DNA from: DATBGS01 sp036557885
Lineage (GTDB): Bacteria; Chloroflexota; Ktedonobacteria; Ktedonobacterales; DATBGS01
NCBI GenBank assembly: GCA_036557885.1
Contig: DATBGS010000001.1
Span: 1-17,080 of the forward strand
Reading direction: 5' to 3'
DNA length: 17,080 nucleotides
Shown here: positions 6,315 through 13,726 of the stretch, piece after piece
Position numbering within the stretch: the stretch's first letter is position 1
How the letters are laid out: each line of letters begins with the position of its first letter
Notes under the pieces: model-generated
Seen by the model: only the letters and a program-made list of their open reading frames with translations
Told to the model about the DNA's origin: nothing
Databases searched by the model: none
Program-made: the position numbers and the translations under genes

Positions 6315-7418
6315 ATGGCTGATCCACGTTTGCGACGTTGGGCCGAGGTGCTGGTGCGCTATTCGGTTGGCGTCTCGGCTGGCGACAAGTTTATGATCAA
6401 CAGCGCCCCGGCAGCCGCGCCGTTAATACAAGAGGTCTACCGCGAGGCGCTGCGCGTGGGAGCGCATCCCCATGTGAATCTGGCGCTGCCTGGCTTGCAG
6501 GAGATTTTCTTCAAAGAGGCCAATGAAGAACAGTTGCGCTATGTCTCGCCAATAGAAGCGATGATCACGCAGGAGTTTGACGCGACGCTGGCGATTGGCG
6601 CGTCGGTCAATACGCGGGCGCTCTCCAACGCGGACCCGGCAAAGCAAGCGATGGCAGCCCAGGCGCGGCGGCACCTGCAAGGTACGTTTATGGAGCGGCA
6701 ATCCACTGGCGCGCTGAAGTGGAGTGTTACGCTCTATCCGACGAACGCCTACGCGCAGGACGCTGAGATGTCGCTGGACGAATTTACCGAATTTGTCTAT
6801 GGCGCCTGCTTTCTCAACGATGATGACCCGGTGGCGCGCTGGAAGGCGCTGGGCAAAGAGCAGCAGCGCCTGGTGGACTGGCTGAAGGGCAAAGAGCAGG
6901 TGCGGGTGGTCGCCAAAGAAACGGACCTGACGGTCTCGATCAAAGACCGCATCTTTATCAATGCCGATGGGCAAAAGAACTTCCCCGATGGTGAGTTCTT
7001 CACCGGCCCGGTGGAAGATGCCGTCAACGGCCATGTGTACTTTGGCATTCCCGCCACGTTCCAGGGGCGCGTTGTGCAGGGCATTCGGCTGCGCTTTGAG
7101 CAGGGGCGCGTGGTGGAGGCGACAGCGGAGCAGGGCCAGGAGCTTTTGGAGAAGATGCTGGGTATGGATGAGGGCGCGCGGCGGCTGGGCGAGTTTGCCT
7201 TTGGCAACAATTCCGGCATTACCAAGGGGATTAAGAACATTCTCTTTGATGAGAAGCTGGGCGGCACGATTCATATGGCGCTGGGCGCTGGCTACCCCGA
7301 TACCGGCGCCAAAAACCAGTCGGCGCTGCACTGGGACATGATCTGCGATCTGCGCACTGGGGGCGAAGTGTGGGTGGATGGGCAGCTTTTTAGCAAAGAT
7401 GGCAAATTCGTCATTTAA
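6315..7418 (+). CDS. M29-family metallo-aminopeptidase (second of a tandem pair)
   Basis: A 367-residue paralogue of the preceding protein, colinear up to the last few residues. E227, E293, H320, Y327, H339 and D341 fall at identical positions, so it should also be an active dimetal aminopeptidase. Its SD (GGAG, 6304-6307) lies inside the end of the upstream gene, 7 bases before its ATG, indicating translational coupling. Differences from its twin cluster outside the metal site: residue 243 is F rather than Y, the 111-131 segment is rewritten, and the C-terminal loop near 348-350 is shorter. This is the pattern expected for paralogues with changed specificity. No separate promoter is evident in the 2-bp gap. 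Confidence 0.93.
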   Translation: MADPRLRRWAEVLVRYSVGVSAGDKFMINSAPAAAPLIQEVYREALRVGAHPHVNLALPGLQEIFFKEANEEQLRYVSPIEAMITQEFDATLAIGASVNTRALSNADPAKQAMAAQARRHLQGTFMERQSTGALKWSVTLYPTNAYAQDAEMSLDEFTEFVYGACFLNDDDPVARWKALGKEQQRLVDWLKGKEQVRVVAKETDLTVSIKDRIFINADGQKNFPDGEFFTGPVEDAVNGHVYFGIPATFQGRVVQGIRLRFEQGRVVEATAEQGQELLEKMLGMDEGARRLGEFAFGNNSGITKGIKNILFDEKLGGTIHMALGAGYPDTGAKNQSALHWDMICDLRTGGEVWVDGQLFSKDGKFVI

Positions 7419-7496
7419 TGGCCCATTTTTTGCATGCTTTGTTCGTGATGAGTGCGCGGCTGGCCGGAAGGCCGGTCTGGTAAAGGACGGTCGGGC

Positions 7497-8423
7497 ATGG
7501 CAGAAACGGTCATCCGCCCTCTGGAGGAGCGCAGACCAGAAAAACCAGGGTCACCAGGCAAGATTCGGGCAGCATTTGTCTCGGTGGCGGTGAATCTGTT
7601 TTTGATTCTCATCAAGGGCGGCGTGGGCTTCGTGGCGGGCAGCATCGGTTTGATTGCTGAGGCGGTGCATTCACTCACCGATCTCACCGCCAGCATTCTG
7701 GCCGTCTGGGGCATTCGCCGCGCCGAGCAGCCGCCAGATGCCGCGCACGCCTTTGGGCACGCGCGCTATGAGAATCTGAGCAGCCTGCTGCAAATGCTGA
7801 TCATCGGCGTTGCCAGTGGCATCCTGATTTATGAGTCTATTCTGCGCATTCTGGATGGCAGCTACAAGGATGTAACCGCCGAATGGTGGACCTTTGCCGT
7901 GATGGGTGGGTCGGTGGTGATTGATCTGGCGACGAGCCGCTATCTGGACAAGGCGGCGGGCGAAGGCGGCGGAAGCGTGGCGCTGGAGGCGGATTCGTTT
8001 CATTTTCTTTCGGATATGTGGGGCGCGATTGCCGTCATTGTTGGCCTGGTTTTTGCCCGTTTTGGCGTCAAGATTGCCGACCCGATTGCCGCGATTGTCG
8101 TGGCGCTGGTCATCAGCTACACGGCTTTTCGCAGCGGCGTGCGCACCACTGGCATTCTGCTGGATAAAGCGCCGCCCAAAGCGGTGATGGACCGCATCAT
8201 CGAGGTGGCAACGGCTACCCCGGAGGTGCGCGCAGTGCGCGAGGTGCGGGCGCGTGTCTCTGGAAATCGGGTGCTGTTGGATATGTCTATCAGCCTGGAC
8301 CCGACGCTTTCTATCCAGCAGGCGCACGAGGTGGCCCACCAGGTGAGCACAGAACTACATCGGCAGGTGCCGCAGGTCATGGACGCGGTGGTGCATGCCG
8401 AGCCGCTTGGGGCGCAGCATTGA
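7497..8423 (+). CDS. Cation diffusion facilitator (CDF) family metal efflux transporter
   Basis: A 308-residue inner-membrane exporter of divalent metals (Zn, Mn, Fe or Co type) driven by proton exchange. About six helices lie between residues 24 and 213. The transport-site motifs are H58-x3-D62 (HSLTD) in helix 2 and H169-x3-D173 (HFLSD) in helix 5. The family signature GHARYENL is at 87-94. Residues 225-308 form the cytoplasmic alpha-beta regulatory domain ending in a His-containing tail. An HxxxD in helix 2 rather than DxxxD is common in zinc-selective members, but selectivity is not proven. The ATG at 7497 has AAGGA (7483-7487) 9 bases upstream; a frame extension to 7452 lacks an SD. The 78-bp gap from the aminopeptidase pair has no convincing terminator, so it may share their operon; a metal exporter beside metallo-enzymes may be coincidental. 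Confidence 0.93.
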   Translation: MAETVIRPLEERRPEKPGSPGKIRAAFVSVAVNLFLILIKGGVGFVAGSIGLIAEAVHSLTDLTASILAVWGIRRAEQPPDAAHAFGHARYENLSSLLQMLIIGVASGILIYESILRILDGSYKDVTAEWWTFAVMGGSVVIDLATSRYLDKAAGEGGGSVALEADSFHFLSDMWGAIAVIVGLVFARFGVKIADPIAAIVVALVISYTAFRSGVRTTGILLDKAPPKAVMDRIIEVATATPEVRAVREVRARVSGNRVLLDMSISLDPTLSIQQAHEVAHQVSTELHRQVPQVMDAVVHAEPLGAQH

Positions 8424-8523
8424 GGGAGGGTGGATACCACTATGGGGTATGTAACATTTTTGGGGGGTTGTTCGTATAGAGAATAGTGGCGGGACGAAAA
8501 GATACTACCCCAAATCCTCTCAA

Positions 8524-8546
8524 CCACTCCTGAAATTCAGGGGTGG
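8524..8546. terminator. Hairpin between convergent genes
   Basis: CCACTCCTGAA (8524-8534) pairs with TTCAGGGGTGG (8536-8546) with one T-G wobble. It sits between the stops of the CDF gene and the convergent membrane-protein gene and could end transcription from either side. The following T-content is modest (TTTGTCTGTCTT), so this is a possible rather than classical terminator. Confidence 0.45.
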
Positions 8547-8583
8547 CGAGGTGATTTGTCTGTCTTGTGGGCACGCTTGTTGA

Positions 8584-9351
8584 TCAGAGTGCTTTGCTGC
8601 GGCTCAATTTTTGGCCCAGGTTGGTGATGCTGATGGCAAAGAGGCAAAAGGCGGGAATAACTACCGCCCGATGCAGCACCCCCAGTGTCCCAGGGGTGTA
8701 AGTCTCCTGTTCGTACAGCCAGGCTTGCAGCGGGTGGGCCAGGCTGAAAATTAAGAGTCCCAGGAGCGCGAACCAGAGCGAAGACCCGATAGGCCCGCCC
8801 AACCGTGCGCGCAAGACCAGGAAGACGCAGACACCTGAAAGGAGGACGAGGCTCCCATCCAGGCCAACAAAGGCCCAGAACTCGGCTTCGAAGCTGAATC
8901 CATAGAGGATGAAGCTGAGCGCGCCAACGGTCAGGGCGAGGCCAACGGCAAAAGGCCAGAGGCGGAGCTGGGGGTTGGTGGGAAACGGAGCAGCAAAATC
9001 GGGCAGCGCGTCGGCCAGGCTTGCCAGGCCAGGCACAAAGAAGAGCATGGCGGTCAGCACGGTGCCGTGATGGATCAATGTTGCGGTTTCTAGATTGGTG
9101 AGTTGCAGGTTTTGAATCAACGTGTCCATCAGGTGGGAAAGGGCAAACGCCAGGGCGCCCAGCGAGATGAGCCGAAAGGCACGCAGCAGGTTCCCTCCAA
9201 GGGGCAGCCAGAGCGATGACCAGAGCGTCCAGATGGCAATGGTGAGTCCAACCAGATCAAGCAATCCGGCAAGCTCCAGGTCAACGAGTGAAAAACTTTT
9301 TTCGGCCCCGGCCACCTGAGCAAATATGCCAAAAGCAGTGAAAATCATCAT
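8584..9351 (-). CDS. Seven-helix membrane protein with two histidine pairs
   Basis: A 255-residue integral membrane protein not recognised by family. Hydrophobic segments lie near residues 28-49, 57-79, 90-113, 131-153, 160-181, 189-211 and 224-245. Basic loops (R57/R60, R181/R183, the C-terminal tail) place the C-terminus inside. Histidines H73 and H94 in helices 2 and 3, and H206 and H227 in helices 6 and 7, are each 21 residues apart and lie on the predicted outer face, suggesting an internal repeat of a helix pair that might bind heme or a metal ion. That function is inference. The start is the ATG at 9351 (a second ATG follows at 9348); no SD is evident, so the mRNA may be leaderless or the start may differ. 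It is convergent with the CDF gene and divergent from the sigma-factor gene. Confidence 0.8.
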   Translation of the reverse strand: MMIFTAFGIFAQVAGAEKSFSLVDLELAGLLDLVGLTIAIWTLWSSLWLPLGGNLLRAFRLISLGALAFALSHLMDTLIQNLQLTNLETATLIHHGTVLTAMLFFVPGLASLADALPDFAAPFPTNPQLRLWPFAVGLALTVGALSFILYGFSFEAEFWAFVGLDGSLVLLSGVCVFLVLRARLGGPIGSSLWFALLGLLIFSLAHPLQAWLYEQETYTPGTLGVLHRAVVIPAFCLFAISITNLGQKLSRSKAL

Positions 9352-9598
9352 GGGAAATCACTTTTAAGCAGCTTAGTGGAAACGACGCACTACAACAAGA
9401 ACCTTTTATTACTACGTATGATGTTTCGGGGTATGTAAAACCTGTAGTATGTTTCTTAGTATATATTCGCCGGGCACATTTGCCCAGGGCTGTGTGGAGG
9501 CGGGAGGGCATGGCATTTTTTGTGCGACTACTCGAAGAAAATTGTGGTACTTTTGTCGCTGCGCTAGCCCATTTGGGGTGGCAACAAAAGGGAAGGTC

Positions 9599-9628
9599 TT
9601 GTCAAAACTGCGCCGCAAGCGCAATAAT
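9599..9628 (+). promoter_or_regulatory. Candidate promoter of the sigma-factor gene
   Basis: TTGTCA (9599-9604, 5/6), an 18-bp spacer and AATAAT (9623-9628, 5/6). The predicted start near 9635 gives a leader of roughly 220 nt, long for a bacterial mRNA and containing several hairpins. Confidence 0.55.
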
Positions 9629-9658
9629 ATGATGAAGGCATTGCATTGTAGAGCTACT

Positions 9659-9688
9659 TTCACGAGGGGACTCTTTACTCTTCGTGAA
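9659..9688 (+). promoter_or_regulatory. Leader hairpin 1 of the sigma-factor mRNA
   Basis: An 11-bp stem closes an 8-base loop (9670-9677). TTCACGA (9659-9665) pairs with TCGTGAA (9682-9688), extended inward by GGGG with CTCT including two G-U wobbles. There is no T-run after it, so it is not a terminator by itself. Confidence 0.5.
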
Positions 9689-9719
9689 GTGACATAGATC
9701 AGGCAGAAAACCCTCAGAC

Positions 9720-9774
9720 GGGCCGTAAGACGTGCCAGGCCGCGTATCCAGGCAATGGAGAACGGCCCTGTTTT
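9720..9774 (+). terminator. Terminator-like hairpin inside the sigma-factor leader
   Basis: GGGCCGT (9720-9726) pairs with ACGGCCC (9762-9768); inside, TGCC and GGCA pair around a 14-base loop. The right arm is followed by TGTTTTGT. It lies after the predicted promoter and before the coding start, the place of an attenuator. The T-run is short (four), so termination would be partial. Confidence 0.4.
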
Positions 9775-9810
9775 GTCCGAGGGGCGCGTTCGTGGTAGGT
9801 GAGCGACGCA

Positions 9811-9838
9811 AGAGGGTTCAGCTTTGGGCCGAAGCCTC
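9811..9838 (+). promoter_or_regulatory. Leader hairpin 3, next to the SD of the sigma-factor gene
   Basis: GCTT and AAGC pair around TGGGCCG, with flanking AGAG and CTCT able to extend the stem past a GTTCA bulge. It ends about eight bases before the SD (AGGGG, 9846-9850) and so could influence ribosome access. Confidence 0.35.
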
Positions 9839-9857
9839 TCCATATAGGGGAAATAAA

Positions 9858-11099
9858 GTGGATCGTATGAATGAGCAAGAAAAGGTCCCCACGCTGCAAG
9901 AGTTACTGGAGCAAGGACGGCAGCGCGGCTTTGTGCGCCGTGATGAGTTGGAGGCAGCGCTGAAGCGCACCCGTCATTACGACCCACAGGTACACGCGGG
10001 GTTGCCAGAGGAAATGAGCGCCTCTGAGCGGCCTGTTGCAGAGCTAGAGGACCTCGATGAAGCCGTGGATCAACTCCTCGCCGACGATATTGACATCGTT
10101 GATGACGAGGAGGATGAGACACGTGCCCGTGAGGATACCGACATCGAACACCATCTGGAAGACCTTGAAAGAGAGAGCGAGCCGCTGAACGACCTGCCCG
10201 ACATGGATGATGTCGAGCCGGAGCGGTTGCGCCGGGTGGAGCAAATTGCCCACGCTGCTGAGCGCGGCGAGGCGACTGAGGTAGATACCATCACCGCCTA
10301 TCTGCGCGAGATTGGGCGTGTGCGCATGCTCAGCCATCAACAGGAAATTGATCTGGCGAAGCGGATTGAAGCTGGCGACAAGAGCGCCATGCAAGAGTTT
10401 GTGCTGGCAAATCTGCGTCTGGTGGTTAGCATCGCCAAGCGCTATGTGGGGCGCGGGCTGACGCTGCTTGATCTGATTCAGGAAGGCAACATCGGCCTGA
10501 TGCGGGCGGTGCAGCGCTATGACTGGCGGCGCGGCCATCGTTTCAGCACGCATGCCACGTGGTGGATTCGTCAGGCGATTAGCCGGGCGGTGGCCGATAA
10601 GGGCCGCGCGATTCGGCTGCCCGTCTACGTGAACACCGCGCTGAACCGCGTGCGGCGCGAGCGCCAGCGTTTAATTCAGGAGATGGGCCGCGAGCCTTCC
10701 GAGCAGGAACTGGCGGATGCAGTGGGTCTGGAGGTGGAGCGCCTGCACGAGTTGGAGGCGGCGCCCGGCACGCCGATCTCGCTGGAATTGCCGGTAGGCG
10801 AGGACGAGGAGCAGGAGTTGGGCGATGTCCTGGCCGATGACACCTCACAATCGCCTGAAGATGCGGCGGCCATGCACACCATGAAGGAAGAGGTGCGCGA
10901 AGTTCTGGAGGATGTGCTCACCCCGCGTGAGCAACTGGTGCTGGAACTGCGCTTTGGTCTGGGCGGCAGCGGCCATACCTATCCATTGGAACAGGTCGGG
11001 CGGCAGCTTGGCATTACGCGCGAGCGGGTGCGCCAGATTGAGGCGGGCGCGCTGGCAAAACTGCGCCATCCGCAGGTGTTGGAGCGCCTACGCGGATAA
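9858..11099 (+). CDS. RpoD-like primary-type RNA polymerase sigma-70 factor
   Basis: A 413-residue sigma factor that directs RNA polymerase to -35/-10 promoters. A region 1.1-like segment is at 10-36, followed by a very acidic linker (50-125). Region 1.2 is at about 141-172 (TAYLREIGRV...LAKRIEAGD). Regions 2.1-2.4 span 178-253, with LDLIQEGNIGLMRAV and the melting/-10 helix STHATWWIRQAISRAV. Region 3 is at 255-330, and region 4 at 350-410 has the helix-turn-helix VGRQLGITRERVRQIEAGAL. Near-consensus regions 2 and 4 point to the primary or a primary-like class. The tail ends LERLRG rather than the usual LRDFL-type extension, and this phylum often carries several RpoD paralogues, so I give no symbol. 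GTG at 9858 is chosen because AGGGG lies 7 bases upstream; ATG at 9867 is the alternative. An in-frame extension to 9732 would run through the leader hairpins and is rejected. Confidence 0.93.
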   Translation: MDRMNEQEKVPTLQELLEQGRQRGFVRRDELEAALKRTRHYDPQVHAGLPEEMSASERPVAELEDLDEAVDQLLADDIDIVDDEEDETRAREDTDIEHHLEDLERESEPLNDLPDMDDVEPERLRRVEQIAHAAERGEATEVDTITAYLREIGRVRMLSHQQEIDLAKRIEAGDKSAMQEFVLANLRLVVSIAKRYVGRGLTLLDLIQEGNIGLMRAVQRYDWRRGHRFSTHATWWIRQAISRAVADKGRAIRLPVYVNTALNRVRRERQRLIQEMGREPSEQELADAVGLEVERLHELEAAPGTPISLELPVGEDEEQELGDVLADDTSQSPEDAAAMHTMKEEVREVLEDVLTPREQLVLELRFGLGGSGHTYPLEQVGRQLGITRERVRQIEAGALAKLRHPQVLERLRG

Positions 11100-11131
11100 G
11101 TCGTTCTGGATTTCTTTCGTAGTACAAGTAG

Positions 11132-11171
11132 ACGGCAGGAGCGCCGCCCGATCGGGCGGCGCTCCTGCCGT
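11132..11171. terminator. Perfect 40-bp palindrome after the sigma-factor gene
   Basis: Every base from 11132 to 11151 pairs with 11171 to 11152, giving a GC-rich stem of up to 18 bp around a GATC loop. It begins 33 bases after the stop codon, where a terminator is expected. There is no T-run, so it may act by stalling polymerase or protecting the 3' end, or be a REP-like element. It works equally in both directions and also lies downstream of the minus-strand cluster. Confidence 0.6.
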
Positions 11172-11330
11172 TCTGGTGAGAAATAGCTGCAATCCCTGCG
11201 AGGAGGTGATTCCTTCCTCTGCCGACTCTCCCTGTCCGGCTGCTTCCCTGCGCGTTTCTTCCTGATGGCCTCACCGTACATAAGGAGTGTAGCGAATACC
11301 GCCAGGGAAAGCCAGCCTTTGATGAAGCAA

Positions 11331-11364
11331 TTTTTTATTTTCGCCAATTTTTTTATATTTTTTT
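11331..11364. other. T-tract segment between convergent transcripts
   Basis: Runs of T (11331-11336, 11338-11341, 11348-11354, 11358-11364) in an otherwise GC-rich region, directly downstream of the stop of the minus-strand gene. They may act as a U-rich termination zone for plus-strand read-through, or as bent DNA. No strong stem precedes them. Confidence 0.4.
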
Positions 11365-11369
11365 GATGC

Positions 11370-11906
11370 TTACTCCTGAGGACTGGGCGCAAGACGTGCG
11401 GAAGACTCTCCCGACGCGAGCCGGGCACGGGCGCCTTCGTCCTTCCAGTAGCGCTGGAGCAGGTGGAAGAACTCGTCAGCCGTGATAGAAAACTGGCTGG
11501 CGGTGATGATGGCGTGATAGCCGGACTGCGTTCTGACTTTGCGCGCAAACATCGGCTCGCGCGCCTCGCGCAGGCGCCCGGAGCGTGTTTTGAGATAGAC
11601 CCGCTTCTGCCCCAGGCGGCCATAGCGCCAGAGGGCAATCTCCTCCAGATCATCCCAGCGCGTCGTGAGCGGCTTGCCCAGCGCGTGCGAGGTGATGCCT
11701 TCGGGGGTCAATTCCCACCATTCAATGGGGTGAATGAATTCCGCCAGCAGATAGAGCAGGGAGAGGCCAAAGAAGATCGCCATGACCAATCCCAGCAAGG
11801 CAGGCAGCGAGTCGGTGGCGATGGTAAACCAGGCGCCCAGCCCGGCGATGGCGGCGCAGATCAGCAGACGTACCCCAATCTTTTTGCGTGATGGCCGTAG
11901 TTGCAT
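11370..11906 (-). CDS. Two-helix membrane protein with PH-like cytoplasmic domain (STM3941-like)
   Basis: A 178-residue protein with a basic N-terminus, two membrane helices (about 10-30 and 35-57) separated by a short loop, and a cytoplasmic domain (61-155). That domain has a beta-rich pattern ending in a helix, GYHAIITASQFSITADEFFHLLQ at 129-151. This layout resembles the small STM3941-type or bacterial PH-domain membrane proteins whose function is unknown; the match is by appearance only. The C-terminal 25 residues look disordered. The ATG at 11906 has AAGGAG 7-8 bases upstream. It begins 24 bp after the stop of the proline-rich membrane protein and is therefore probably the last gene of that operon. 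No catalytic residues are evident. Confidence 0.75.
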   Translation of the reverse strand: MQLRPSRKKIGVRLLICAAIAGLGAWFTIATDSLPALLGLVMAIFFGLSLLYLLAEFIHPIEWWELTPEGITSHALGKPLTTRWDDLEEIALWRYGRLGQKRVYLKTRSGRLREAREPMFARKVRTQSGYHAIITASQFSITADEFFHLLQRYWKDEGARARLASGESSARLAPSPQE

Positions 11907-11930
11907 AACTCTTCTCCTTGGGAATCGCTC

Positions 11931-13610
11931 TCACTTACAACCGGTCGCCTGCCCCAGGCTTGCCGCGTCAAGGATTGTTTGCGCCTGCACCAGGGTGTCT
12001 TGATTCGCCTCTGGCAGGCCGGGCGTCAGCGTATGGGCGGCAGCGTTGGTGGTCCAGACCTGGCCCCAACGAAAGAAATAGTGGGCTGCTCCTCCATCAA
12101 CACCAAACAGGAAGCCGTCTTCCGGGCTTGGCTGATTTCCTGATACGGTGGCTGCATCCAGCAGGCCAAAGCAGGTAAAGTCGTTGGCTGTGATGCCCTG
12201 CACTTGAGAGAGGCCAACCAGCACAAAGAGCAAGGCGGGATCCGCCGAGATACCGCCAGGAACGGTCACGGCAGTATCTGAGGGAGTGGTAGCTTTCAGC
12301 ACGTCAGGCGTTGCCAGAGCGAAACTGGCCTTGTTTGAGCTATCAAATCCAACGGTAAGCGCCAACAAAAAGTGATCGGGCGAGAGCGCATTCGGGTGGG
12401 TTTCATCCACCACCGCGCCAGTGGTGGCATCGGTAAAGACAGCCACCGGCACGACCACTCCGCTTAGCAAGGTCTTGGGCGCTGGGGAGCCGATGTCTCC
12501 TACCATCAGAACCGAAGGATCGGGGGTATCTACCAGACTGAGCACGCGGTAGCCAATGCTGACCTTGAGCGCTTGCGCGGCTGTCTGATCTACCAGATAT
12601 TGGGCACCAGTTGGGATGGTTGCGGCCAGGGCCTGTCCTGGGATGAGGTTGTTAGCAGGAGGAAGCAGGCTGGTGTAGACGCTTTTATCCAGCGTCAGGA
12701 ATGCTCTAACAGCGGTTGACAGAGATGGCAGAATGCCCACCCGCCCGCTGGCAGGCGCATAGTTGGGGGCCGAGATGGTCAGCGAGTAGGTGCCGCTGTT
12801 CAGGTGGGGGACGGTCACGCTCCAACCGCCGTTCACCTGTGTGCTCAATGGATACGTCAGGTTGTTCAGGCGGAGCACAGAACCCGCTACGTTGCTTTGC
12901 GCAATCAAAGCCCCTTGTGGGGAAGCGGTAGCGGCGGCTGACCCGGTGAGCAGCCCCAGTGCGCGCTCTTGCAAACCAGGGATGCTGACCAGCAGGGCAG
13001 CCAGCACCAGAAGAATGCTTAGCGGGACAAGGACGAAGGTGAACAGTTTTTTGCGGCGCGATTTGAGAGGACGGGTGCGGCTGATGGGGCGAGAGCGGCT
13101 GATGGGGCGAGCCGGTTGCTGGGTCGCGTCATCGAGTTGTTTTAGCCAGGCGCTGCTGCGCTGTCGGCGCTCGGCGTCATTGTGCTCTGCGGGAAGTGGG
13201 CGTGGCAGCGGCAGCGCCGTCGGCGCGGGGGTGGGCGGGACGGGGAAAACTGGCGCGTCCTGCGCGTGTGCTGGAGGTTGTGGTTCTCCCTGTGGCGTCT
13301 CCTTTGTGTGCTTTTGGGGTGCCTGTGCCTGGTTTGTGTTCTCCGTGCCGGTGGGCACAGGTGGCTGGTCTGTTGGTGTGGCTGTTGACAGCGGCTGGAT
13401 TGGCTGCTGCTCCTGGGCTGGAGGTGGGTTAGCCCCCCAACGCGACCCTTCTGGGCGCGCAGATGAAGGAGGCGCGTGCTGTGTCTCTTCAGGAGATGCT
13501 GTTGGAGGTGTTCCCCAGAGTGGTCGTGTCTTGCTTGACGGAGCTTTTGTGGCTTGCTCCTGCTCAGGCTGGCCCCAACGCGAGGAGGTATTCCCTTGAC
13601 CTTCAGACAT
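11931..13610 (-). CDS. Proline-rich single-span membrane protein with extracellular beta domain
   Basis: A 559-residue protein, not recognised as a whole. Residues 1-185 form a hydrophilic proline/glutamine-rich cytoplasmic segment with short repeats around tryptophan (SRWGQP at 10, PLWGTP at 30, SRWGAN at 56). A juxtamembrane basic repeat (SRSRPISRTRP, 171-181), encoded by an 18-bp tandem duplication near 13078-13113, precedes a membrane span at 189-211. Outside, residues 235-305 (GSVLRLNN...GTYSLTISAPNYAPASG) resemble a carboxypeptidase-regulatory-like/PEGA beta-sandwich. Residues 320-559 form an unrecognised globular domain with two cysteines (C480, C558). The start has a GAGG-type SD. The layout, cytoplasmic disordered arm plus one helix plus an external domain, parallels the neighbouring metallopeptidase protein and suggests an envelope sensor or scaffold. 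That role is inference. Confidence 0.8.
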   Translation of the reverse strand: MSEGQGNTSSRWGQPEQEQATKAPSSKTRPLWGTPPTASPEETQHAPPSSARPEGSRWGANPPPAQEQQPIQPLSTATPTDQPPVPTGTENTNQAQAPQKHTKETPQGEPQPPAHAQDAPVFPVPPTPAPTALPLPRPLPAEHNDAERRQRSSAWLKQLDDATQQPARPISRSRPISRTRPLKSRRKKLFTFVLVPLSILLVLAALLVSIPGLQERALGLLTGSAAATASPQGALIAQSNVAGSVLRLNNLTYPLSTQVNGGWSVTVPHLNSGTYSLTISAPNYAPASGRVGILPSLSTAVRAFLTLDKSVYTSLLPPANNLIPGQALAATIPTGAQYLVDQTAAQALKVSIGYRVLSLVDTPDPSVLMVGDIGSPAPKTLLSGVVVPVAVFTDATTGAVVDETHPNALSPDHFLLALTVGFDSSNKASFALATPDVLKATTPSDTAVTVPGGISADPALLFVLVGLSQVQGITANDFTCFGLLDAATVSGNQPSPEDGFLFGVDGGAAHYFFRWGQVWTTNAAAHTLTPGLPEANQDTLVQAQTILDAASLGQATGCK

Positions 13611-13726
13611 GCGCGCTCGCCTCTGTTTCTCTAAATAGCCACCTCAAAAAAGCCTCTGGGTGGGGCGCTCTTACCTCAGCATATCATATGGCTGCAACCG
13701 AAAGGGTTTTTCGGCCACCATGCCGA

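Larger units (their letters stand above)
9352..9857. other. Gene-free divergent region upstream of the sigma factor
   Basis: About 500 bases with no supported coding frame, holding control signals for the minus-strand membrane protein and the plus-strand sigma factor. Elements seen: a short hairpin GGGCA-CATT-TGCCC (9472-9485); an inverted pair CTTTTGT/ACAAAAG (9550-9556, 9584-9590) just upstream of the sigma promoter; the promoter; and three leader hairpins. The left third (9352-9470) is AT-rich, but I could not fix a convincing minus-strand promoter there. GGGGTATGTAA at 9428-9438 also occurs at 8445-8455, on the other side of the membrane-protein gene. Confidence 0.6.

Noticed and set aside
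4948..6327. Long minus-strand open frame opposite the first aminopeptidase
   Set aside because: It is antisense to a clear M29 gene, and its peptide shows no domain; GC-rich codon bias commonly leaves such frames open. The same holds for 1743-2612 opposite polX and 6423-7331 opposite the second aminopeptidase.
7419..7440. Terminator after the second aminopeptidase (ATGG-C-CCAT then T6)
   Set aside because: The stem would be 4-5 bp with a one-base loop, too small to form a stable hairpin.
8437..8511. Crossed complementary pairs (CCACTAT/ATAGTGG and GGGGTA/TACCCC) suggesting a pseudoknot RNA
   Set aside because: Pairs are short and widely spaced, lie between convergent genes, and are within what chance would give.
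9732..9857. N-terminal extension of the sigma factor by 42 residues
   Set aside because: The extension would be translated through leader hairpins, has no SD before its start, and does not resemble sigma region 1.1; the GTG at 9858 has a well-placed AGGGG.
12790..13599. Plus-strand frame opposite the proline-rich membrane protein
   Set aside because: Low-complexity Gly/Ser/Cys-rich translation without SD support; the opposite strand encodes a coherent protein with a membrane span and beta domain.
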